From the NCBI GenBank assembly GCA_028293625.1, contig JAQGOL010000008.1, positions 78,056 through 142,055 of the forward strand: DNA of 64,000 bases, written 5' to 3'. This stretch comes from Chthoniobacteraceae bacterium. GTDB taxonomy: Bacteria > Verrucomicrobiota > Verrucomicrobiia > Chthoniobacterales > Chthoniobacteraceae. A program made the translations under genes and the position numbers. Numbering within the stretch: the stretch's first letter is position 1; every line of letters starts with the position of its first letter. Shown in pieces: positions 26,317 through 34,469 of this stretch. The notes beneath the pieces were generated by a model. That model saw nothing but the letters and a program-made list of their open reading frames with translations, made no database searches and was not told where the DNA came from.

Positions 26317-26702
26317 TCCGCCCCCGGAGATCCAGGAGAACCCGCTCGGCTTTCACATTTGTGGAAGTGCTGGCCGCGATGGTGTTCATGGGAATCCTGG
26401 TGCCGGTGATCGTTTCAGCGCTCACTCTTTCCAATCGCACCTCCATCATGGCGGAACGGAGCACGTCGGCGGTGCAACTCGCCGAGAACCGCTTAAGCGA
26501 ACTGATCCCGGGCAAAGCGTGGAGCAGCGCGCAGACCAAGGGCGACTGCGGCACTGACTGGCCCGGTTACCGCTGGGAAATGACCAAGGATAGCTGGCAA
26601 TCGGGCAAGATGACCGAGTTGACCATGCACGTTTTTTACGCGGTCCAGGGCCAGGAACACGAGGTCCGAGTCAGCACACTTGTTAGTGACACCCTTCAAT
26701 GA
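26313..26702 (+). CDS. gspI: Minor pseudopilin GspI
   Basis: 129 residues, typical GspI length. Prepilin site RSA/FTFVEV (Ala13 at -1, Glu18 at +5), helix VLAAMVFMGILVPVIVSAL, then AERSTSAVQLAENRLSELI as in GspI. With GspH, J and K it caps the pseudopilus tip. ATGA overlap with gspH and with gspJ. Confidence 0.88.
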   Translation: MIRPRRSRRTRSAFTFVEVLAAMVFMGILVPVIVSALTLSNRTSIMAERSTSAVQLAENRLSELIPGKAWSSAQTKGDCGTDWPGYRWEMTKDSWQSGKMTELTMHVFYAVQGQEHEVRVSTLVSDTLQ

Positions 26703-27463
26703 ATCCTTCGAGAAAGATGAGGCTCGCAAGCCATTCTTTATCCGCTGAGCGCCATGCGCAACGCGGCGCTGGATTCACGCTCATTGAACTCGTCCTCTCC
26801 CTGGCGGCCTGCGCGATTCTCATGGCCGCGATTTACAGCGTCTTTTCAAAGGCCATCCATTTGCGCAACGAAGCGACCGAACGTACCCGGCTCTCCCGGA
26901 TTCGCGCCCGGGCTGAATCGGTCCTGCGCAATGATCTCAAAAATGCGCGCGTCTCGGGCGGCACATTGGCGGCGACGCTGGTTGGTTCGCGGGAGCCCGA
27001 CAGCAAGTCCGGCCGCCAATCCAACTTTCCCGGTTATTTAAAATTCACGACGACGACCGCCACCGACAATGGTGAGCTGGAATACGTCAATGGCGAGCTG
27101 CTTCAGGTTGAGTATTACATCGCCAACGATCCGAATTCCGCGACCGATCTGAAGTCGGGCATTCTGGTCCGCACCACCGACCAGGCGCTTCTTGCCACCA
27201 CCCGCACCGATCCGCCGGAACAGACGTTGCTGGCCGGAGTCGATTCGATGGAACTCTCTTTCTACGATGGGCAGACCTGGCGCGATACCTGGACAGTGAC
27301 GGAAGCCGAGACCGACAAAACATTGCCGCAAGCGGTCCGCGTTACCATCCATCTGGCTACCGCGGGCGACCGGATCCAGCCGCCGATCGAGGTGGTGGTT
27401 CCCTGGACCACGCAGCCGGCCATCGTCGTCCCGGCCGCCACAGAAACGCCCACTCCTCCATGA
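26699..27463 (+). CDS. gspJ: Minor pseudopilin GspJ
   Basis: 254 residues. A leader of about 25 residues ends in GAG/FTLIEL, so this pseudopilin does have Gly at -1 and Glu30 at +5. The hydrophobic helix reads VLSLAACAILMAAIYSVF; the beta-rich C-terminal part has GVDSMELSFYDGQTWRDTW and LPQAVRVTIHL, which fit GspJ. ATGA overlaps at both ends. Confidence 0.9.
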   Translation: MNPSRKMRLASHSLSAERHAQRGAGFTLIELVLSLAACAILMAAIYSVFSKAIHLRNEATERTRLSRIRARAESVLRNDLKNARVSGGTLAATLVGSREPDSKSGRQSNFPGYLKFTTTTATDNGELEYVNGELLQVEYYIANDPNSATDLKSGILVRTTDQALLATTRTDPPEQTLLAGVDSMELSFYDGQTWRDTWTVTEAETDKTLPQAVRVTIHLATAGDRIQPPIEVVVPWTTQPAIVVPAATETPTPP

Positions 27464-28821
27464 GTGCAACCTTTCACTCCGCCAGCCAGCGAAACGGCTC
27501 AGTCCTGGTCGTTGTACTTTGCGTTTGCCTCGGCTTGGTGAGCATTACGCTTTTGTTTGGACACTCCATGCTGATGGCCTATCGCGGCGCCGATAACGAT
27601 CTTTCCGGACGGCAGGCCGAACAGGCCATCGACGGGGCGGCCCGTTATGTGGAGCTGCTCATGGCGACGGCGGAAACCCCGGGGCTGATGCCCGACATCA
27701 CCAGCTACGAGAGCGAAGCGGTGCCGGTTGGGGACGCAACCTTCTGGTTTCTTGGACGCGCCGCCGAGACCACGACCAACGGCACAACGCGCGTATTCGG
27801 CCTGGTTGATGAAGCTTCCAAGATCAACCTCAACATGCGTGTCAGCGACCCGCAGATTTTTCTCGATATCCTCGGCAAACTGCCGGGCATGACAGCTGAA
27901 CTCGCCGCTGCCATCATCGATTGGCGCGACGCGGATGAAGATGTGACTCCGGGAGGAGCTGAAGCGGAGACCTACAACCGGCAAACGCCCGCCAGCTCGG
28001 CTAAAAACGCCGATTTTGAATCGGTGGAAGAGCTCGGGCTCGTGAGCGGCGCCACCCGCCTGATCCTTTACGGCGAAGATACGAACCTCAACGGCGTGCT
28101 CGATGCCAATGAGGACGACGGGGAAATCAATCTTCCCAGCGACAATTCGGACGGCAAACTCGACCCGGGTATTCTTGAATACCTGACTGTTTTCAGCAAG
28201 GAATCGAACAAGCAGAGCGACGGGACGACGGCGCGGATCAACGTGACCCAACCCGGCACGGAACTCACCACCCTTCTTACCGAGAAACTAAGCGCAAGCC
28301 GCGCCAATGAAATTATGGCGAGTCTTGGAACCACGACTCGGTTCAACAGCGTGCTGGCATTTTATGTGCGCAGCGGGATGAAACCGGAGGAATTCGACCT
28401 GGTCTCCGATTCCCTCACAACGAGTGACGGAGATAGCGTGGCGGGCTTGATCAACGTTAATACCGCCAGTGAAACCGTGCTCGCCTGCCTGCCCGGCATC
28501 GATACCGATAAAGCCTCCAAAATTGTCAGCCAGCGCCTCGGCAGCGCCACGCAAAGCGCTGGCATCGCCTGGGTGGCCGATATTCTCGGTCCCGACGGCG
28601 TTGAGCAGGCGGGCCCCTATCTGACCGGCCGCAGCTACCAGATCAGCGCTGATGTGGCTGCCGTGGGCCGGCATGGCCGCGGGTATCGGCGCACACGCTT
28701 TGTCATCGATAACAGCACAGGCACACCGCAAATCATCTATCGCCGCAACCTGGCATCGCTGGGCTGGGCGCTGGGAAGCGATGTGCGGGAATCTTTCGCG
28801 AGCACAAAAGGGATACAATGA
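27460..28821 (+). CDS. gspK: Minor pseudopilin GspK
   Basis: 453 residues. N-terminal RNG/SVLVVVLCVCLGLVSITLL is the GspK-type leader, which lacks the +5 Glu as usual for GspK. Body motifs are FGLVDEASKINLN, PGMTAELAAAIIDWRDAD and, near the C terminus, a second helix-hairpin-helix-like block INVNTASETVLACLPGI. It is longer than many GspK because of an Asp/Asn-rich insert (about 205-235). ATGA overlaps with gspJ and gspL. Confidence 0.92.
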   Translation: MSATFHSASQRNGSVLVVVLCVCLGLVSITLLFGHSMLMAYRGADNDLSGRQAEQAIDGAARYVELLMATAETPGLMPDITSYESEAVPVGDATFWFLGRAAETTTNGTTRVFGLVDEASKINLNMRVSDPQIFLDILGKLPGMTAELAAAIIDWRDADEDVTPGGAEAETYNRQTPASSAKNADFESVEELGLVSGATRLILYGEDTNLNGVLDANEDDGEINLPSDNSDGKLDPGILEYLTVFSKESNKQSDGTTARINVTQPGTELTTLLTEKLSASRANEIMASLGTTTRFNSVLAFYVRSGMKPEEFDLVSDSLTTSDGDSVAGLINVNTASETVLACLPGIDTDKASKIVSQRLGSATQSAGIAWVADILGPDGVEQAGPYLTGRSYQISADVAAVGRHGRGYRRTRFVIDNSTGTPQIIYRRNLASLGWALGSDVRESFASTKGIQ

Positions 28822-30227
28822 AGTTAGACATCGCCGAAATTAAGAAACGCCTGCAGGTCGCCAACGCGCTCGCGGTCACCCTGGAGTCCGGACGGATCGT
28901 GGTGGAATGGATGCGCCATGACACCGACGGCGACCGGATTGTCCGCTCCATTTCGCTCCCCGCGGGAAGTGAACGTGTCGTGCGCGATCCCGCTAAAATC
29001 GGCCAGGAACTCGCCGCCCTGCTCGCCGCTGAAGGAATCAAGGAACGCCGCTGCGTGGTCTGCATTCCTCCCGGCTGGGCGCTCACCACGGCGACCGACG
29101 TGCCGGACATGAATGAGGAGGATCTTCGCGGTTACCTTGAACTCCGGGCCGAACGCGAATTCCCCATTGCTGTCAGCGATCTGCGTCTTGCTTATTGCGC
29201 CTATAATCTGCCCGATGGCCAGAAACGCGCCACGCTCGCCGCGGTTGCCAATAAACGGATCGCCGCTGTCGAGCTGATGCTCGAAAACGCAGGCTGCCGC
29301 GCGGTCAGCATTTCGCTTGGAATCACCGGATGCCTGCCCAAGCCGGAGACCCCGGCGGCGCTCCACTTTTTGGCCAATGGAAACCATGTCGACGTGGTGG
29401 TGGCGGCCGGCGGCGGCATTGTCGCGCTGCGTTCAATTGAGGGGCCGGTCGACGCGGCCGAAAATCCGTTTGATGCGGCCGGTTTTTGCCGGGATGTGCG
29501 GATTGCCCTGGGCAGCCTGCCCGAGACGGTGCGCCAGCAGGTTCGCCAGGCCCACTTCGGCGGTGCGGCGGCGGCAGCGGAAACCCTTTCAAACGAAATC
29601 CGCCCGCAGCTTCATCGCATGGGAATTGAGAGTCTTGGCGCCGCGCTGCCCGACTTGAACACTCCCGGCGCGGCGGTCGATGCAGCCCGGCACTATTTTA
29701 AAAAAGAACGCGTCGCGTTTGAATTTGTCATCCCGCAGGTCAATCGCTGGCAGGCCACTTTCCAACGCTTTGACAATAAACGCCGCCGCATGATGGTCGG
29801 GGCGGCAGCCGCGCTGATCCTGATTCCCATTATCGCTTTCACGGTACGTTCCCATATTGAAAGCAACCTGGAGACCGAGTGGGAAGGGATGCGCCGAAAC
29901 GTGACCCAGCTCGACGCGACTCAACAAAAAATCCGCCAGTTTCGACCTTGGTTTGATCCAACCGCGCAGAGTGTCCGGCTGCTGGAAGGATTGATGAGCG
30001 CGTTTCCCGATCGGGGTGATGTCTGGGCAAAAAGCATCCAGATCAGCAACGACAAATCGACGGTAACCTGCACCGGATTCGCCCGGACGCCTGCGGCCCG
30101 GCTCGCATTTGTGGAGACCCTTCGCAAGCGCCCTGAAATCACCAATCTTCTCACCCAAGGGTTGCGCGGACAAAATCCCGAGACTTTCACCATCAGCTTC
30201 ACCTGGGAGCCCAAAGATGCAAAATAA
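28818..30227 (+). CDS. gspL: GspL-like assembly protein (PilM-PilN-type fusion)
   Basis: 469 residues. Cytoplasmic actin-like (ASKHA) region (about 15-260) with VVCIPPGWALTTATDVP, ELRAEREFPI and AVANKRIAAVELMLENAG as in PilM/GspL. One membrane helix (about 325-346) is followed by a periplasmic coiled coil and ferredoxin-like domain (about 350-460). This is the GspL layout. It recruits GspE and binds GspM. ATGA overlap with gspK; gspM begins 11 bp before its stop. Confidence 0.88.
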   Translation: MKLDIAEIKKRLQVANALAVTLESGRIVVEWMRHDTDGDRIVRSISLPAGSERVVRDPAKIGQELAALLAAEGIKERRCVVCIPPGWALTTATDVPDMNEEDLRGYLELRAEREFPIAVSDLRLAYCAYNLPDGQKRATLAAVANKRIAAVELMLENAGCRAVSISLGITGCLPKPETPAALHFLANGNHVDVVVAAGGGIVALRSIEGPVDAAENPFDAAGFCRDVRIALGSLPETVRQQVRQAHFGGAAAAAETLSNEIRPQLHRMGIESLGAALPDLNTPGAAVDAARHYFKKERVAFEFVIPQVNRWQATFQRFDNKRRRMMVGAAAALILIPIIAFTVRSHIESNLETEWEGMRRNVTQLDATQQKIRQFRPWFDPTAQSVRLLEGLMSAFPDRGDVWAKSIQISNDKSTVTCTGFARTPAARLAFVETLRKRPEITNLLTQGLRGQNPETFTISFTWEPKDAK

Positions 30228-30765
30228 ACAACGCGAACTTTATCTTAAAATCGGGGTCGGCGTTGTCGTGGGACTCTTTCTCTTTGATCGCATGATCCTT
30301 TCCCCCGCCATCAATAGCTGGAAGGAACAAAGCGACCGGATCGCCGCGCTTCGCCAAAAAGTCGTCCGTGGACGGCAGCTGATTGAGCGACAGGATTCCA
30401 TCCAAAGCCGCTGGGCCGAGATGATGCGCACTGACATGCCGGAAGAAGCCTCTGCGGGCGAGAGCGAGGTTTTCCAAGCGGTCGGCCGCTGGACAACCGA
30501 CAGCAAAATCAGTTTCACCAATCTGACCCCCCAGTGGCATATCCACGACGGCGAAGGCGGCTATGACACTCTCGATTGCCGCGCATCGGCGACCGGCGAT
30601 CAGGCTTCCCTCGGACGGCTCCTTTACGAACTCGAAACCGATCCGCTCCCGGCCAAGCTGCATGAGTGTGAGATTACCGCGCGGGACGCCAAAGGCGGGC
30701 AGTTGATGCTCACGGTCCACTTTAGTTTTGTGCGCATCAGCGACTCTGGAAAAAACGGACGATGA
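30217..30765 (+). CDS. gspM: GspM/PilO-like inner-membrane protein
   Basis: 182 residues from ATG 30217, inside the end of gspL. A short cytoplasmic N-terminus precedes one membrane helix (about 10-28), a periplasmic coiled coil (SWKEQSDRIAALRQKVVRGRQLIERQDSIQ) and a ferredoxin-like beta domain ending LMLTVHFSFVRIS. Assignment rests on topology and on position after gspL; sequence similarity in this family is always low. Confidence 0.78.
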   Translation: MQNKQRELYLKIGVGVVVGLFLFDRMILSPAINSWKEQSDRIAALRQKVVRGRQLIERQDSIQSRWAEMMRTDMPEEASAGESEVFQAVGRWTTDSKISFTNLTPQWHIHDGEGGYDTLDCRASATGDQASLGRLLYELETDPLPAKLHECEITARDAKGGQLMLTVHFSFVRISDSGKNGR

Positions 30766-31400
30766 ACCCTTTTAAAATCAACGGTCTTCCTCGCGTTTCT
30801 GGAAAAACGCATGCCTCTTGTGCCGCTCTCTTCCTGCTGCTCGGCACCATGGCCCATGCGCAGAAGCCGTTGGTCAAAGGGTATGACGCCTTTCCTACGA
30901 TCCGCACCCGCAATGTTTTTGATCCCGAGCGCCGCCCGATCCAGGCAAACCGAGACCCCCAGGAACGGCGGAGCTCGGGGCGCACGCGTCCCAATTTTAT
31001 TACCATCACCGGCACGATGGTGAGCGGCACTAACACGCTCGCGTTCTTTTCGGGTTCCCAGCCGGAATATAGCAAGGTGATTGGCGTTCACGATAAAATC
31101 GCGGACTTCACCATCACGGCGATTTCGGCGGAAAAAGTCGATTTTGAGCGTGCTGGCACAAGGCTCAGTGTGCTGGTCGGCGCGCAGATTCCATTGAACG
31201 GATCGGCCGCCGCAGGCAGCACCCCAGTCCCGGACGAGGGCGGGGAGAGCAGCGATCCGGCCCCGGCCACCGAAACGACTTCGCCCCCTGCCACCTCGCC
31301 CACTCCCGGCACAACCGCACCGCCTGCCGGAGCGGCTCCAGCCGGGGACAAAGCGGAAGTGCTCCGCCGCATGATGGAACGCCGAAAGAAAGAAATTTAA
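30762..31400 (+). CDS. GspC/PilP-like periplasmic protein
   Basis: 212 residues. A signal peptide ends THASCAALFLLLGTMAHA. Then comes a small beta domain (about 60-145: FITITGTMVSGTNTLAFFSG, KIADFTITAISAEKVDFERAG), the kind of homology-region domain by which GspC or PilP contacts the secretin. A Pro/Thr/Ala-rich linker and a short charged helix (AEVLRRMMERRKKEI) end the protein. Unlike classic GspC it has no uncleaved membrane anchor and no PDZ domain. The 4-bp overlap with gspM and direct abutment to the secretin gene support this role. Confidence 0.7.
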   Translation: MNPFKINGLPRVSGKTHASCAALFLLLGTMAHAQKPLVKGYDAFPTIRTRNVFDPERRPIQANRDPQERRSSGRTRPNFITITGTMVSGTNTLAFFSGSQPEYSKVIGVHDKIADFTITAISAEKVDFERAGTRLSVLVGAQIPLNGSAAAGSTPVPDEGGESSDPAPATETTSPPATSPTPGTTAPPAGAAPAGDKAEVLRRMMERRKKEI

Positions 31401-33062
31401 ATGAAAACCTCCCGAAACATTCTCACCGGGGCCTACCGGACCGCGGCTCTCGGTGTCTCGCTCATGCTTCCGTTTTTGAGCGTTGCTCAGGAACGCCAAC
31501 TGGCGCCTGCGCCCGTTATTGCCCCCGTCACACCGATTGTGCCCGCGGCGGTGGCGCTTCCCGAGCCGATCAATCCCGAAAACAACCTGATCCCACCGCC
31601 CGTTCCGATCGCACCGCCCACGGCTGATGGCACGCTTCCCGGCGCGCCTGCCACGGGAGGCAAATCCCCGATCACGATCGGCCCCGACGGCATTCGCCTC
31701 AATTTCCAGGGAGCGGCGCTTTCTGAAGTGCTCAGTTATATCAGCGATGCGGCCGGATTGATTATCGTGCAGGAAGTGCCTGTTACCGGCACCGTTAACA
31801 TCGTGAGCCGCAAAGGCATTGATACGGAGGAAGTGGTTGATCTGCTTAACACCGTTCTCCTTGAAAAAGGCTTCGTCGCCATCCGCAACGGACGCATTCT
31901 CAAGATCGTCAATCGCAATAACGCTGTAAAACGCGATTTGCCGGTTGAGGTGGGCAGCAAATCGAAGGAAATCCCCCGCAAAGACGCCATGGTCACCCAG
32001 ATCATGCCGGTGCGTTACGGCGAAGCGGCCAAACTGGTCGAGAACCTGCGGCCGCTGCTGAGCGATCAGGCGACCATCAGCGCCAATGACGGCAGCAACT
32101 CCATCCTTCTTACCGATACCCAAAACAACATTCATCGCATCGCGCGGATTATCGAGGCGATCGATACCTCGGTCTCCGGAATCGCGAACATTCGCGTTTT
32201 CCCATTGCGTTATGCCGATGCCACCAAGCTTGCCACAGTCATTACCCAGCTTTTCGCAACCACTCCTACCACCGGCAATAACCGCGGCGGTGGCGGTGGT
32301 GGTGGCGGCGGCGGCGGTTTTCCCGGCTTCGGTGGATTCGGCGGCGGCCGTGGCGGCGGCGGCGGAGGCGGAACTCCGGCGGCTCCCCAAAGCGAGGCGC
32401 GCCAGGCGACCTCCCGCGTTGTCGCGGTGGCGGATGAGCCAAGCAATTCCCTGATCGTCAGCGCCACGGACGAAGCATTGGCGACCATCGCCGAGGTGAT
32501 CAAAGGAATTGATACCTCCATTACTGACATCACCAGCATGCACATTTTCCGGCTCCATCACGCGGACGCCACCGAAATGGCGGATCTTATCACCAACGTC
32601 TTCAGCGATACCGGCACCCAATCGGGGAATAATCAAAACAACAACCGCCGCGGCCAGGGACAGGGGCAGGGCCAAGGGAGGGGTGGCCAAGGCGGTCAGG
32701 GGGGCGCCGCTCCCACCGCTCAACGCAGCGAACGATCGCTTTTACAGTCCAAAGTGGTGGCGGTCGGAGATCCGCGCACCAATTCGCTGCTGGTGACAGC
32801 CGCCCAGGACACGATGCTTGAGATCTCAGAAATGGTTGTGCGACTGGACGCCACCGACGCTAAAAAACAGCGCGTTTACGTCTACCAGCTTACCGATGCC
32901 GATCCGGAAGGCGTCGCCACCGTGCTTCGCGGCATGCTGAATGGCGGCACCCAGTCGTCAACCCAGACCACCCGGCTTAATCAACGCGCCAACAATGGCG
33001 CCGCCATGGATTCGACCACCAGCTCAACCGGCGGCGGCACCGGTGGCGGTGGGGGCCGGTAA
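31401..33062 (+). CDS. gspD: Secretin N-terminal half: N-domain ring protein
   Basis: 553 residues. Signal peptide (ending SVA), Pro-rich linker, N0-like domain (about 90-175), then N1/N2-type beta-alpha-beta-beta-alpha domains: IMPVRYGEAAKLVENLRPLL, VFPLRYADATKLATVITQLF and IFRLHHADATEMADLITNVF. Two carry Gly-rich loops (about 294-325 and 412-440). The last domain begins at R491 (VYVYQLTDADPEGVATVLRGML) but stops after its first strand and helix; a Gly/Ser/Thr tail leads to the stop codon. No membrane-barrel secretin domain is present; the missing part is in the next gene. Together they should make the outer-membrane T2SS channel. Confidence 0.87.
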   Translation: MKTSRNILTGAYRTAALGVSLMLPFLSVAQERQLAPAPVIAPVTPIVPAAVALPEPINPENNLIPPPVPIAPPTADGTLPGAPATGGKSPITIGPDGIRLNFQGAALSEVLSYISDAAGLIIVQEVPVTGTVNIVSRKGIDTEEVVDLLNTVLLEKGFVAIRNGRILKIVNRNNAVKRDLPVEVGSKSKEIPRKDAMVTQIMPVRYGEAAKLVENLRPLLSDQATISANDGSNSILLTDTQNNIHRIARIIEAIDTSVSGIANIRVFPLRYADATKLATVITQLFATTPTTGNNRGGGGGGGGGGGFPGFGGFGGGRGGGGGGGTPAAPQSEARQATSRVVAVADEPSNSLIVSATDEALATIAEVIKGIDTSITDITSMHIFRLHHADATEMADLITNVFSDTGTQSGNNQNNNRRGQGQGQGQGRGGQGGQGGAAPTAQRSERSLLQSKVVAVGDPRTNSLLVTAAQDTMLEISEMVVRLDATDAKKQRVYVYQLTDADPEGVATVLRGMLNGGTQSSTQTTRLNQRANNGAAMDSTTSSTGGGTGGGGGR

Positions 33063-33081
33063 CCGACTCTGATTTCTTTTT

Positions 33082-34458
33082 ATGCTCTACCCCTTCTCAA
33101 AAATGCAGGTCTTGGGCGCGATGCTCGTGCCGGCCCTGCTGGCATTCTCCGCGCAGGCACAGGCACAATCGGCTCGTTCGGGCGCCGCCGGCGGCGGCGG
33201 CGTGCGTGCCGGGACTACTACCCGCAACACCGGAAGCACCAGCAGCAGCTCCTCGAGCTCGGCCACCGGCCCGCGCCAGTATCGCAGCAACACGCTTCTG
33301 GGCGACGCCACCATCCAGGTCGATCCCGAGACCCGCTCACTGATCGTCGTCACCGATGAAGAGACCCACGATCAACTCTTCAAAGTGATCCGGACCCTGG
33401 ACAAACCGAAGCCGCAGGTTCTCATCAAAGTCGTCTTTATCGAAGTCACTTACAATAAAGGCTCCGACATTGGAGTGGAAGGGAGCTACGCCTTCAACTT
33501 AAAGAACCCGACCAAGGCGATCACCGGCACTTCAACCACGACGACCTCGACCGGGAACGTCGTCAACGCCACCACCGGCGTCACGACGAGTACAAACACC
33601 TCGCTTGTCAGCGATATTGGCACCGTGGCGGGACTGGGAAATTCGGCAACCGCCTCGAGCCTCTTCGGCCTTGCGCAGGCGACCGATGGCAGTTTCCTGC
33701 GGGTGGTCGGGGATGACTGGCAGGCCACGCTCCGGCTTCTGGCCACGCATGGCAAACTTGAAGTGCTCTCGCGGCCTTCGATCATGGCGCGCAACAATCA
33801 GGAAGCGGTGATTGTGGTTGGCCAGGAAGTGCCTTTTGTCACAAACAGCCGGGTCACCAGCGATGGCCAGACAATCAATACGATCCAGTATGATAACGTC
33901 GGCATCATTCTGCGTGTCACTCCATTTATCACCTCTGAGGGAACTGTTGAAATGATTGTCGCCCCGGAAATCTCGACGCTGACCAGCCAGACCGTCCCGA
34001 TTTCCAACACCGCTTCCGCACCTGTCATCGCCAAGCGCTCCGCAGAAACCGTGGTGGTGACTCCCAATGCGCAAACCGTCGTGATCGGCGGGCTGATGGA
34101 AACCCAGAAAACCGAGGCGGTCCGCAAGATCCCGATTCTTGGAGACATCCCGATCCTTGGACTGCCGTTCAAGCGCACAGTCAAAGACAGCGTCAAACGG
34201 GAGCTGATGATTTTCCTGACTCCCTACATTGTCAACAATCCCAAGGGGTTAAAGGATCTCACCGCGATTGAAGCGGAGGAGGCCGAGTTGGTTCACAAAG
34301 CGTTTACCGACAAGGAACTCGCCAAGTTTGTCGACCTTCCAAAGCTTGATCCCCTGCCTGTCCGGACGAAGACGGTCACGACCACGACCACAGTGAAAGC
34401 GCCGCTGAAGGAACCTGAAGTCCGCCGCGCTGTCCGTCTCGAGAACGCCACCAAATAA
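33082..34458 (+). CDS. gspD: Secretin C-terminal half: rest of last N domain plus outer-membrane barrel
   Basis: 458 residues with its own signal peptide (MQVLGAMLVPALLAFSAQAQA, the second ATG at 33103 fitting best). After a Gly/Ser/Thr-rich linker (31-65) comes the second half of an N domain: ATIQVDPETRSLIVVTDEE then THDQLFKVIRTLDKPK (76-110). The secretin barrel follows: QVLIKVVFIEVTYNKGSDIG, VLSRPSIMARNNQEAVIVVGQEVPF, VGIILRVTPFI, and the signature VVIGGLMETQKTEAVRKIPILGDIPILG. A short C-terminal tail may bind a pilotin. Nineteen base pairs separate it from the gene for the N-terminal half. Confidence 0.92.
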   Translation: MLYPFSKMQVLGAMLVPALLAFSAQAQAQSARSGAAGGGGVRAGTTTRNTGSTSSSSSSSATGPRQYRSNTLLGDATIQVDPETRSLIVVTDEETHDQLFKVIRTLDKPKPQVLIKVVFIEVTYNKGSDIGVEGSYAFNLKNPTKAITGTSTTTTSTGNVVNATTGVTTSTNTSLVSDIGTVAGLGNSATASSLFGLAQATDGSFLRVVGDDWQATLRLLATHGKLEVLSRPSIMARNNQEAVIVVGQEVPFVTNSRVTSDGQTINTIQYDNVGIILRVTPFITSEGTVEMIVAPEISTLTSQTVPISNTASAPVIAKRSAETVVVTPNAQTVVIGGLMETQKTEAVRKIPILGDIPILGLPFKRTVKDSVKRELMIFLTPYIVNNPKGLKDLTAIEAEEAELVHKAFTDKELAKFVDLPKLDPLPVRTKTVTTTTTVKAPLKEPEVRRAVRLENATK

Positions 34459-34469
34459 ACTCTTTTCCC

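Noticed and set aside
30624..32723. 699-codon open frame antisense to gspM, the GspC-like gene and the secretin gene
   Set aside because: Translation is Gly/Arg/His-rich without motifs, and the plus strand is clearly coding.
33060..33103. Frameshift or sequencing error dividing a single gspD
   Set aside because: The second gene has its own signal peptide and linker, which a simple frameshift would not create.
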